From the NCBI GenBank assembly GCA_028583605.1, contig CM053337.1:27576162-27640161 (forward strand): a DNA stretch of 64,000 bases, read 5' to 3'. Each line of letters opens with the position of its first letter. Position 1 is the stretch's first letter. The notes under the pieces were generated by a model. That model was not told where the DNA came from. It ran no database searches and worked only from the letters and a program-made list of their open reading frames with translations. This DNA is from Dastarcus helophoroides (lineage: Eukaryota; Arthropoda; Insecta; Coleoptera; Bothrideridae). The position numbers and the translations under genes are program-made. This document shows positions 32,755 through 43,149 of the stretch, piece by piece.

Positions 32755-32920
32755 TCAGACAGAGGATTCAAGGCAAAAGGGTTTTTCTTTGAAGCAGCTC
32801 TCCTGAGAAATACGACATTTTTGGAAGGAGTTTCCCCTCGAATATGCCGAAAATTTGGTTGAGAGCATGCCTTGGCGATGCCAAGGCATTATCGATGCTG
32901 ATGGTGATTGAAATTATTAT

Positions 32921-33277
32921 TGTAACGAAATGTAAATTATAGAATTTAGTACGTAAGAAAATTTTCTATAAAGAACTGATAAGGGGAAAGCGGCCGCGAT
33001 AAGGAAGTAAACGGCAGATAAGTGTTCCAGAAATTTTGGCAAACGATGAGCCTTATCTGCGGGATTTTTCTAAAAGCCGGGAGTCAAAACTATATAAGGC
33101 GGTCGCCTTTCCCTCGAGTCAGTTAGTTAGTGTCAGTGCAGTTAATTAGCAAGTTAGTAGTTTGAAGTCAATAAGTGAGTTTATTATTCAGTTGTAGTGT
33201 TCCGAGTTTAGTTTAGAAATAAAGTGGGTATTATTCAATTTACCTGTTAATCAATTTGAACCGATAAGCCCTTAACA
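32921..33277 (+). mobile_element. LTR-like unit, probable solo LTR
   Basis: Starts TGTAACG and ends about CTTAACA, as in many insect LTRs. It contains a TATATAA box at 33091, a candidate initiator TCAGT 28 nt downstream of it (33119), and AATAAA at 33218, in the order expected for U3-R-U5. No gag/pol sequence adjoins it and no clear target duplication was found, so it is either a solo LTR or an isolated promoter-like sequence. Confidence 0.45.
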
Positions 33278-33685
33278 ATATTAATATAATTGCGCGTTGC
33301 CTTAGAATAAATCAAACATATATATGTTAAAAAAAGTAGTTGTTTCAAAAAATCGTATATAAATAACGGCGTACACTCTTAATTAACATACAGCAAGAAA
33401 AATAAAGTTTGTGTGTTTTTGTGTACTTAATGTAAAACACTGAAACTATTTGTTTATTTGATCTCCAAAGACAATTTTCATAAAAAAGTGTGATATATTT
33501 CCATGAGAACCGAAAAATATGTATAGCTCTACTATAATAGTGAATCGAACCTGGAAGTCACCATTAAAGTAAGATTATCTTTTATTTTATTGAATCTGCG
33601 TCCCCTGTCAAAAAGCCAGAAGGCGCTACTGGTCTAGGGTTTAATCACACAACATTATAAATAAACTGATTTTGGGTCTACTTAC
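33278..33685. other. Putative intron, no gene seen
   Basis: A+T-rich sequence ending at the splice donor of the 33.7-kb exon; nothing else recognised. Confidence 0.4.
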
Positions 33686-33756
33686 GTGTATGTCTGGCGG
33701 GTCATCTTCAGGGGAAGATATCAAGGACGATTTTCTATGAACAAGAGATCGATTCT
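33686..33756 (-). CDS. Small internal exon of the minus-strand PDE8-like gene
   Basis: Minus strand: acceptor TGATTTTGTTTCAG, 71 nt, donor GTAAGTAGA, both near consensus. Only one frame is open: after two entering bases (AG) it codes NRSLVHRKSSLISSPEDDPP ending DIH, a Ser-rich segment with possible basophilic kinase sites (RKSSL). It needs a preceding phase-1 exon and leaves in phase 0. The exon at 58842-58968 ends in phase 1 and 1473-1526 begins in phase 0, so a 58.9 / 33.7 / 1.5 / 1.2 kb transcript is fully in frame. Function of the segment is unknown. Confidence 0.65.
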
Positions 33757-34899
33757 CTGAAACAAAATCATGAATTAACATACGCTGCTACTTTAAGGAT
33801 ATGTTTCCATTAAACTACGAGCTTGTATTTGAAGCGCCATAATGCTGCATTTATCTTAAATTGTGTTACCATCTATAGACTTTTGTATACATTCTGGCTG
33901 CCACGACGTGTAAAATAGCAGACAGAAGCTCGGATGAAATAATGGAGAGCAAACAATGTCATCGAAGAAAAGCATTAAATCAATACAAAATTTGAAAGGA
34001 AAATGTTGAAATGAGAGTTGTCACATAACGAAATAATCCTTACTGAGTGCTTTTCAATTATAAACCAAGCCACCATCTTTTAGCAGAGTTTAGCCAAAGT
34101 TCAATGGGTGTAAATCTTCTATCTATGTATTAACGTAATAGCAATTCTAACAAGTTGAGAAAGGTACGTAAAAGTATCTCGAACATATGAATCAAGACTT
34201 CTTTTTTTGTGTGAGCCTTATTATATTTTATAAGATGATCATTTACTCGTCGTGACGTAATATTCCTGATTATATGAAGAAAAATTCTGACTACATTTCC
34301 ATTTTAATTTTATCGTTCCATCAGAGATTCTTCGGGCGTTAATATTCGTGATTTCATTTAAGCCGTTAACTTGTCTGTCGTGAATTTAATTCATTATTCA
34401 TCTCTGCGAGAAATGAAAAAATAATTTCCATTTATCGAATGGTTTCATATCAACCCTAATTTCCATCGGGAACGTTTTGATTAAATCGTTTATTTCTATT
34501 TTTGTTACTGCAAATATTAACCAAACATATTCGTTCATTTCGTTGCCTAAACAAGTCAAGCTTGTTTTATATACATTTGGATTTAAATTGGAGATTGAAG
34601 TAACCGAAAATAAAATTTTAAATATTGATTAGGTCACAAATTGCCCAAATTATTCGGATTGGGGGCATACGGATGTTTGCTGTTCGCTTTTAATGGATTT
34701 GTTCCTTTGACAGTTTAATTAAAGCTATAAAGCTTTTTTTTTCATCTGCTGGAGTTGCAGATTTACATATTTGAAGATTGACGATTTTTTATGTAGAATT
34801 CGTTCACAAGAATAAACATCCTAATATGCCCTGGGAGCCAAAACGTAGAGAAATTTGTGCCCCGGGGGGAGTGATGAGGCCGGACCCTCTCACATTCTA
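33757..34899. other. No gene recognised
   Basis: Mostly A+T-rich. A GC-richer island at about 34828-34893 (CCCCGGGGGGAGTGATGAGG) lies just left of the mariner but has no identifiable product. Confidence 0.4.
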
Positions 34900-36140
34900 C
34901 GAGGGTAAATCAAATATGAACCGGAATTTGTATCATGTTGCTATGAGAACATCGGGAGTATGCGCATACTCTTAGACGTTTTAGATAGGATATCACGAGA
35001 CTTCCTGTGCTCAAGCGAATTCCATTCTCGCCGTTCGTCAGTTGTAAATACAATGAGCGAGTAATAGGTTTATCCGCACGTTGCGCAGCGCATTATTATT
35101 AAATTTCTTGCCGTTGAAGACGTAAAGCCCGCCTTAGTTCTTCGTAAACTAAAATCACAATTTCGGAATACTTGTTTGAAAAAAACTCAAGTGTATGGAT
35201 GATATAAAAATTTTTGGGAAGGACGAACTCAAATTAAAAATGAACTCCATGCCTATAGTTTTCGGACCAGTGTGACTGTGTACAAGATTAATAACGCTGT
35301 TGATTGCCTTTTGGAAGGTGAAGGCCGTTTTACTATTGGTGAAATTGCAGCTCAGATAGGAATAAGCTTTAGGAGTGTTCAATCCATCACTATAAATGAG
35401 CTGGGGTTTCGAAAACTTTCTGTCAGGTGGGTACCTTGTCTTTTGACTAAAGAACATAAACAACAACGTCTGGAGATTTGTTTTCGCCATCTTGGACGTT
35501 TTTAACGTAAAGATGATGGCTTTTTGCAAGGTATTGTTACATTACATCCCTAAATCTAAACAAGCAAGCATGAAGGGGAGAAGAAAGGGGGAAGGTGCAC
35601 ATGTGAAGGCAAAAACTCGCCTCTCATCTGGAAATGTTCTTGCAACAGTGTTTTGGGATTTTAAGGGAGTTGTGCACGTCGATTTTCTGCATAAACATCG
35701 TACGCTTAATGCTGCCTGCTACTGCCAGCTATTGGATGAAGCACATCGTGCATATCGGCAAAAGAGGCACGATTTTCGATCCGAAATGTAATTTTGCTTC
35801 ACGACAATGCCTACCCCCACTCACCCAATCTGACACATCAAGAATTAGAGGAAATGCATTGGGGAACATTAGAACACCCTCCTTATAGTCCCGATTTATC
35901 ACCATGCGATTATTATTTGTTTGGCCACTTAAAGAAGCTCTAGCAGGTAAGCGATTTCATGATGATGCTGCTGCTGAGACATTTGTGCGCAATTGGCTGC
36001 AAACATGCTCCCACTCCGTTAGGAAAATGCATAACAAAATCAGGAGATTATGTAGAAAGATAGCTATTAACTTTCATATATGTATCTTGTACCAATAAAT
36101 GTTTAAAAAGAAATTTTGGTTCATATTTAATTTACCCTCG
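34900..36140 (+). mobile_element. Mariner element with ~30-bp TIRs
   Basis: Left end CGAGGGTAAATCAAATATGA (34900) is inverted at the right end (to 36140) with three mismatches over about 30 bp. TA flanks at 34898-34899 and 36141-36142. Length is 1241 bp. A different subfamily from the mariner at 5778-7057, although both start CGAGGGT. Confidence 0.95.
35053..36075 (+). pseudogene. Mariner transposase (DD34D), first catalytic block deleted
   Basis: Blocks in order: IKFLAVEDVKP, YKINNAVDCLLEGEGRFTIG with a following HTH (IAAQIGISFRSVQSI), LSVRWVPCLLT, then LHYIPKSKQAS, LATVFWDFKGVVHVDFL, ILLHDNAYPH and HPPYSPDLSPCDYYLFGHLK. Second and third Asp are 34 residues apart. The MDETW segment that carries the first catalytic Asp is missing: the text runs from IVT straight to the HYxPESKQ region. 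Stops and frameshifts also occur. Confidence 0.9.
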
Positions 36141-36398
36141 TATATCGGATCCCTTACATGCCCTAAGATAATACATAGGTAATAAGTTTTTGGGTTTAGA
36201 TGGATATTTTGTTAATTAATTTTATTATTTGGTTATAATCTAGTTTTCAAATTTCAGCTGTTATCAATCTCAATTCCAGTTTTTACCGGCATTAAAGAAA
36301 CAATAGTTGATAAAAACAGCAATTCTAGATAAATAACTCATGTCTGAACTTGATATTTTGAAAAGAAAAAAAGAAGAAGATCCTCTAGCAAATTAATA

Positions 36399-36634
36399 TC
36401 TTAAAAATTAAAATACAAATCCTGTATCCTGAAACCAAGAAAGATTAAAAACACAACAAAGGTTGCTCTGAGCAACCGAGAGCTACCAAGATACTGTATC
36501 TCTCTGCAGATGATAGCTTGGGTGTCGAAACGCGTTAGAGCAATCTTTGTTGTGTTTTTTAATCTTTCTTGTTTTCAGGAAACAAGATTTATATTTCAAT
36601 TTTTAAAGATAACCAAGGACCAGTCCATTTCACC
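36399..36634. repeat. Inverted-repeat element copy 2 (both arms)
   Basis: Left arm AATACAAATCCTGTATCCTGAAACCAAG... is mirrored by right arm TTAATCTTTCTTGTTTTCAGGAAACAAG...TATTTCAA, ending AACCAAGGACCAGTCC. The right arm holds CTGCAGA, TGATAGC-TTG-GGTGTC and GAAACGCG (36504-36533). In this copy the CUGANGA box reads CUGCAGA and the left arm's matching core is rearranged. Confidence 0.8.
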
Positions 36635-36839
36635 AAAACTAACAACTCAGAAAATGACAAGAAAAAAGTGGAATATTCAGTGTTAACATTTCGACTTTTA
36701 CAGTGCACATCATTTTATTTAAACATTTCGTGTCTTTATTTTATTGTGTTCTTCAATTTTTTAGATTAAATTTAAATTGTTTTTAGTTTAAATTTTAAGT
36801 AGAATGTAGATATTTCTAGTTAAATCCCGAGTTCAAAAT

Positions 36840-37789
36840 TATTTTCAAAAATGGCAAGTATTTTAACAATGATCTCATGATCTCGATTAGATTTTTTCCC
36901 AAGAAAGTGTGATACATGAAAATATTTTTTGTCTTTCTTTTTTTGAAATTCTGGGTCAAATTTGAATTTGAGAGTTTAATCTTGAAATTTGTTGGCTCTA
37001 AAATTTCAGAATGATTTAAATAAATAACGAACGCAACATTTCCAATAAATACTCAAAATTTTGAAAAAAGTATTCATTAGAAGAGTTCAACTTGAAATTT
37101 TTAGTATTTTTAGCAGAATTTCATCGATGTCTTTGTTTATAAATTGCGGGTTTAAAGGTTGTTTCGAGATTAAACTTCGAAAATTTAAGAAACATCTTCT
37201 AATTTATTTTTCGAAGTCTAATTTTTCCGATAATTTCGAACTTTAATCTGCAGTTTTCCATTTTTTTTCCGGCTTTCGACTTGAAATTAGAAACCTAATT
37301 TTTGCCCTAACAATATTGCCTTCTTTTCTAAAAATGGTAACATTCATTTCCTAATTGCGAATTAAACTTCGAAACTAAAAATCATTTCTTTTGATAAATA
37401 TTTTCAAATCTTCTCGAAATTTTACCCTTTTCCTCAAACGTTTGTGTTTAATCTTTCAATGTTTAAATTTTATATACTTTCTTTTAAATAATTTTTGAGC
37501 TTTCGCTAAAAATTTCGACTTTTTTCAAAATTTTGCAATTGAAACTTTATTTTTGATTTAATAATTCAGTTTTAAAATGAAAAATTATGGTTTAAAACAA
37601 AAATAAAGAATTGTTCCTGAAAATTTCGGGTCCAAATTTGATTTGTTTTATAAAAATTCTCAAAATATTGATCTTTTTTATTCAAAAATATTAGACTTTA
37701 TTAAAGATAAATGCAGTAAGAGATATAAAAAATTCCACAATTTTTCTATAAATATTTGCTGTGACTCGACTCAAGTTAAATTTGAAATT
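36840..37789 (+). repeat. A+T-rich quasi-repeat tract, TTCGAC polarity
   Basis: Degenerate AAATTTCGAC/TTTTC words between two inverted-repeat element copies, without coding support. Confidence 0.55.
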
Positions 37790-38023
37790 TTAAAAATTGA
37801 AATACAAATCTTATCCCCTGAAACCAAGAAATATTAAGAAACACAACCAAGGTTGCTGTAACGCGTTCCGACAGCCAAGCTATCATCTTCAGAGAGATAC
37901 TGAATCTATCTTTCTTGGCTATCGAAACATGTTAGAGCAACCTCTGTTGTGGTTTTTAATCTTTCAGGAGATAAGATTTGTATTTAAATTTTTGAAGATA
38001 ACCAAAGACCAGTCCGGTGCACC
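37790..38023. repeat. Inverted-repeat element copy 3 (both arms)
   Basis: Left arm starts AAAAATTGAAATACAAATCT, and the right arm ends AACCAAAGACCAGTCC. The left arm carries the ribozyme-like core in antisense: 37866-37892 read on the minus strand gives CTGAAGA, GATAGC-TTG-GCTGTC, GGAA. The right-arm core is partly deleted (CTGAATC...GGCTATCGAAAC). Confidence 0.8.
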
Positions 38024-39480
38024 AAAATTTGAAATTTTGAAAAATGTTTGAACCTTACTGTATTAATGTGTTTTCATGTTAGGCATCGACGTTAAAATAT
38101 CGATGATCATAAAGGATAAAATGTTTTCAAAACACCTTTCAGAAATGGAGAAGCTAACAGACAAAGAATCAGAAAATGCGCCGCTGGTCAATTTATTTGA
38201 GATTTAAAGATCAAGTGTATAAACACAATTATGTTTCGGATCCTTCACCCCGTAAGTCGCATCTGGGGCATAAAATTACTAACCTGAAATTTACAGAAAA
38301 AAAGGGTTTGAGGTTATGACAAAGATATCCTAAGTTTGAGATTCAAGGGCAACATTCAAAGAAAGATTCATAAATAGGGACCGAATTATATGAATTTGCA
38401 AATTTGCATTTTCATCGGTTACCACATATATCACCTAAAATCTAATGATGATCCATATTTTCGCAATATTTACAAAAATTTTCGATAGGTACTGTTATAA
38501 GCAGCCGGTTGTGACCATAACCAGGTCAAGTCGATTAAATGTGATGCGCGACCAAAACCAGTAATTGTATATAAGTTCAAAATTGTGGAATTTTGCTCAT
38601 CTTTAAAAATTTTCGAAGAATAATTTACTTTCGATTTTCGGACCCAATTTGTTTACGTTGTGTTTAAAATTATTTTATTCCAATAAATTGTAACTCCAGT
38701 TGGTAGAGTCGACAGGGAAGTGTTATCAAATTCAAACAACAATTGACCTCAACGTTTTATTACAATAGGTCAACAAATAAATCAACAAAATTTCAAGTTT
38801 GCGATTTTCAAGTGTTCTTAAACATAATACAACAAAATAAAATGAACCTGTTTGTTTCAACTTGTTTAAATTTGCTGGACACAGATTTGAGGGAAATATT
38901 TCTTTAGAAAATTAAGAGAATTCATTAAGCACAAGTAATCTGACATTCTTTGTTTAACTCTTTCGCTCGTGTATGGTGCGTCGGTTATTAATTTCCCAAA
39001 GTTTATCTTAACCCTAATAATCGCAATGTTTTCCCCAGCTGAGCCATTTAGTTTGTACTCAAAGGTTTTCAAACCAAATGCAGCTAACTTTGTACCTGAT
39101 TATTGGTGGGGTTCGCTAGTTAGTTCGTACACAGCGGTTCTCAAACTATTTTCAGGTGTCTGTTTTTATTCCCCAATTCTTGTGTGTTTTGTCGCTTTTT
39201 AATTCAAGCATTCGTCACATAGCATATAGTTTTTTGTCGAAGCTTTGAGCTAACAATATCCAAAGGATAATGCTACGAGAAAATGGAGCTCAAGCTTGGA
39301 AATGAAGTTGTGATTTATCGTCATAAATCAAATTTTTTCAATGTTGATTCAATCTTACTCATTTCTCGTTCTCTCACTCTTTCTTTCTTTCCTTTGTTAA
39401 CTTGTTCCTTTGTTTGTTTTTCTGTTTTTATCATACCAAACACAATCATTCGAACTCAAACCAGTGTCATATAATAGACT
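38024..39480. other. No gene recognised
   Basis: Less repetitive sequence with overlapping open frames on both strands at 38866-39202; none shows a motif or a good splice context. Confidence 0.4.
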
Positions 39481-39986
39481 AGAAATATTGTTCAGATTTC
39501 GAAGAAACTTTCTGAGCAGAATTTTCTCTTCCAACACTACATCTACTTCTACGGCTACTGTTCTAATAGAAGGGGCGTTTCTGGCTTAGAAAGTGGCTAA
39601 GCTTGACTTAGCACAAAAAAAAACATTTGAATTTAAATTAGAAACTGGCAAGAAATTCTCATTTCTTTCGTCAAAACATTTCCCTAACGAGAGCTGATGC
39701 TGATACTGCTCGTCCGCCTACGTTAGTAAATTTATGTTGACAGTAAATCTAGACATGCGACTATAAATTAGTAATTTTGCAAAAGCTTCCTGATCGCGAC
39801 GCGCGGTGTTGTAATTCTCCGTAGTCTATATAGAAGAGTCCTTTTTTTTCGGACTGTGAAACCGATGAGGGGATCTACGGATAAGGCAGGCCGGGCAAAT
39901 ACGCCAAAACAGAGGCCAGGAGAGTTTACTTATGCCCCCAGTGTGTTCAGTCGTATGATCCCGAGGGGACGCAGCCAGGAGCTCAC

Positions 39987-40100
39987 CTGCGTTTGGGGTT
40001 TTGCCTGTGTCTGGAAAGTTCTTCAGACAACCTTCTTACAACACCGGTTCCGGTTTCCCTTTTTTTTCCGTTTCGAGAACGTACAGCACATCATCAGCAA
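39987..40100 (-). other. Candidate 5' exon with strong splice donor (minus strand)
   Basis: Minus strand AAACGCAG|GTGAGC is a near-perfect donor at 39987. The upstream sequence is GC-richer and contains ATGATGTGC, opening a 23-codon frame (MMCCTFSKRKKKGNRNRCCK...) that stops before the donor. The simplest reading is an untranslated first exon with a short upstream open frame. Its outer limit is not defined, and a promoter would lie between 40100 and 40600. Linkage to the PDE8-like gene is conjecture. Confidence 0.35.
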
Positions 40101-41480
40101 ATACTAATATAGACGTCTGCTGTCAGTTACCGAGCCTGCGGTAATGGGTGTTAACGATTTTTTGAACCCCTGGAAACTCAGCTTCCAACAGCAGAACATC
40201 GAAGAACGATCTTAAGAAAATAGAAGGTTTTCGAATCAAATTTGCTTTGTTTTCGTCTTTTTTTTTAATTCTATTCTCTTTGTGTTTGTTTTTTTTCTCT
40301 CTCTCCTTTTTTTTTAATGCGACTGGTAGTTGCACCAGTCAGCGGTAGGCTTCTTGGCCCTATAATAATTTTCTAACAACGACTTTCTCATTCATTCGGT
40401 TTGTTGTGGAAGTTTTAGATTCCTTTCTTTTTTTTTTGTGTACGCCCCCCAACCCCATATTGATCAAAATTAGGAACAAGTATTTTCTCAAATTTTCGGA
40501 AAAGTTAATTAAATCATATAAGAGCGAAAAACCATCAAACAAAATCATCGGACAATTTAAAATTTACTTGTCTATTTTTTTTCCGTAGCAAACATCACAC
40601 AAATGGCACAAGAACTTCACGTTGAACAGAAATTGTTTTTTTTTGTGTTCATTCACGTTAATTAGTACAAACAGTAGCAGTTTTTTTTAAACTCCCGTAT
40701 TTCGTACTCGTTTGCATAACTAGTTTCATTGAAGTTTAGTATTTAACTACCTTAAAATTGGTCTTTGGTGTTTTATCTTTTTATTCCCCTACCTTTAACT
40801 TCTGGGGACCGAAAGACATCCTCTGCATCTCACTAGAGGGCATGAGGATGCAGAATTTCTACTAATTTAAATATTTCTAATCCAAATTAACCCTTAAATA
40901 AATTTTGAAAAGGATTCTTAAAGTGCATATCAAACTGCAAACCCATTTTGAATAACGTCGTCCTTTTATCTTGCAAGTTTTACTTCGATAATTGAAATTT
41001 AAATAACTTACAATTGTACGTGTCTATAAGGGCGTTTTTGAACGTAAAATTCCTCCAGTATACCATCACATGGTCTTGCCGAGAGATTTGCTACGATCGC
41101 CGTTATTGACATGTTACCCTTATTTATTACTCTACTTTTCAGCGGTCCTTCAAAACTAACATGTTATTTTACTCAGTTTAGGTATCTGTGCTTGAAACAA
41201 ACCAGGCCTAACAAATAACCCTTATCTAATTTGTGAACGCTAAGAAATCTGTTTCTCACGCAAAACGTTATGTTACAAACAATTTTTATAATACAGTATT
41301 TGTAGATTTAATATTTCCAAGAAAATATTGAATAAAATTCAATTAAATAAACAAACGAGGAAATAGAACAGTTTAATAGAACTCGACTCACCACAGTACC
41401 TAATGATTCAAGCCCTACCAAGTGGTGGGTAAGACATTTACTCTCCTTGGTTAAAGAAGTCGATCGAAAATTTGTTTTCA
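40100..41480. other. No gene recognised; homopurine/homopyrimidine stretches
   Basis: Contains T-rich and TCTCTC-type stretches at about 40255-40320 and several long T-runs. No motif-bearing open frame. Confidence 0.4.
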
Positions 41481-43080
41481 ATCAGATGGGTATCATTTTT
41501 TCTTCAAAATTTTGTTTTTTTTGCAAAATTTCTCTTTTATCTTAAAATTTCGAGTTAAGCATTAAAATTTGACTTATTTCTTATTAAAATCTGGTCTCTT
41601 TAAAAATTTGAATTTTTATCGCAAGATTTTTTTTTCCTCAAAGTTTCCATTTTTCAAAATTCGACCTTTTCTGAAAATTTCCACTTTTTTAAAATTGAAT
41701 TTCTGCAAATTTTGAACTGTCTATCAAAATTTGCCTTTTTCTTAAAATTTGGTCGAACTTTTAACAAATAACTAAAAAATTTTGAAATCTTTGGAATTTT
41801 TAAATTTGTGTAAAAAGTCAAGAACCTACTGATTTTGTTTTGAAATTTCAAGTTGTTTAAGATTTTTTAAATGCAAAGTTCTGAAAATTCCAACTTTCTC
41901 ATAATGTTGGCATTTATCTCAATATTATATTAGACAATTTTTGACGTGATTGAGGGGCACGAGAAAATAAACATTCAACCAAAAAATTTAAAGTTTTTCT
42001 TAAAATTTAAGTGTTTGAAATATTTTGAATTTCTACTAATTTCGTCTTTTCCTTGAAATGCCTTTCTTAAAATTTGACTTTTTCTCGAAATTTTGTTTAG
42101 AACCTTTAGATATTTTTACTGTTTGTTCAAAACTTAAACTTGGCTTTTTCTCGAAATTTTAATGTTTGTCTCAAAATTAAGTATTTAATATTTCTGTGTT
42201 TTTTTTAAATTTCAATGTTTTTGACAAAATTTTTATTTTCTTTTCAAAATTTGTTTTTGGAAATTTAAAGTTTTTCCTTGAAATTAGCTTTGTTCTCCAA
42301 ATGTCTACATTTTTCTCAAAAATCATCTTTTGGAAATTTCGATTTTCATATCAAGATCATATTCATTATGATCCTAGAAATCTTAACTTTTTCTTCGAAA
42401 TTAATCTTTTATAGAAATTCAAAATTTTTGTTTAAAATTCATCTTTTTCATAGGCAACTATTCTCAAATTTGGCTGTTTTTTCAAAATTTAAGTTTCTGT
42501 GGGCCATTTCTCTTATTTTCTAGAAGTTTCGTGTCTTTTTGCTAGAAATATGGCTTTTTCGGGATTTTCGATTAATTTTTAAAAACTCTTTTTTTTTCAA
42601 ATTTCAAATCTTTTATTCCACAAGTCGAATCTCTCTGAAGATGATAGCTTGGCTATCGAAACGCGTTAGAGCAACCTTTGTTGCGTTTATTTTTTGGTTT
42701 CAGGGGACAAGATTTGTATTTCAAAATTCGACATCTTTTAAAAATAACTTTGGAAAATTTCAAATTTTTTCTTAATATTGGACCCTCGACCGGTTTTCTC
42801 GAAATTTCGCCTTCTTTTTGGAAATTCCGTTATTTAAGATATCTTTCGAAAAATTTAAATCTTTTAGAATCTGAATTTTCAGAAAATTTGACTGACTTCC
42901 TAAGGTTTCTAGAAATTTCACCTTTTTTTTTCAAAATTCATCTTGTTCTCGAAATTTTATTCTTTTCTCTTATAATAGCAGTTTTTCTTAAAATTCGATT
43001 TTATTCTCCAAATTCTATTTTCTGTTATTTTCATTCAAATGTCATCTTTCTTTGAAATGCCATCATTTTTTTAAAATAAT
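41480..43080 (+). repeat. A+T-rich quasi-repeat tract, TTCGAC polarity
   Basis: Reiterated TTTTTCTCAAAATTT / AAATTTCGACTTT words. Several overlapping open frames rich in Phe, Leu, Ile and Ser result from this composition and are not genes. An inverted-repeat element copy is embedded at 42621-42728. Confidence 0.7.
42621..42728 (+). repeat. Inverted-repeat element copy 4, right arm with intact hammerhead-like core
   Basis: 42635-42661 reads CTGAAGA, T, GATAGC-TTG-GCTATC, GAAA. This matches the hammerhead consensus CUGANGA / stem II / GAAA with a perfect 6-bp stem. It is followed by CGCGTTAGAGCAACC, then TTTGTTGCG and CAGGGGACAAG. The left arm that would supply the other side of stem III is missing here. 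Confidence 0.7.
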
Positions 43081-43149
43081 AATTGTAAAAAAATATAAAA
43101 AAATTATAACAATTTAGTAGGATTCGAAGGACTATGACTGTTATATATT

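Noticed and set aside
34778..34975. Plus-strand frame including REICAPGGVMRPDPLTFYEG
   Set aside because: It runs across the left end of the mariner (34900), so its second half is transposon sequence; the first half is unrecognised.
38866..39202. Overlapping open frames on both strands
   Set aside because: Neither has a motif or clear signals; overlap implies at most one could be real and none is favoured.
39856..40107. Plus-strand open frame of 83 codons in a GC-richer patch
   Set aside because: The strong splice donor is on the opposite strand and the frame has no recognisable features.
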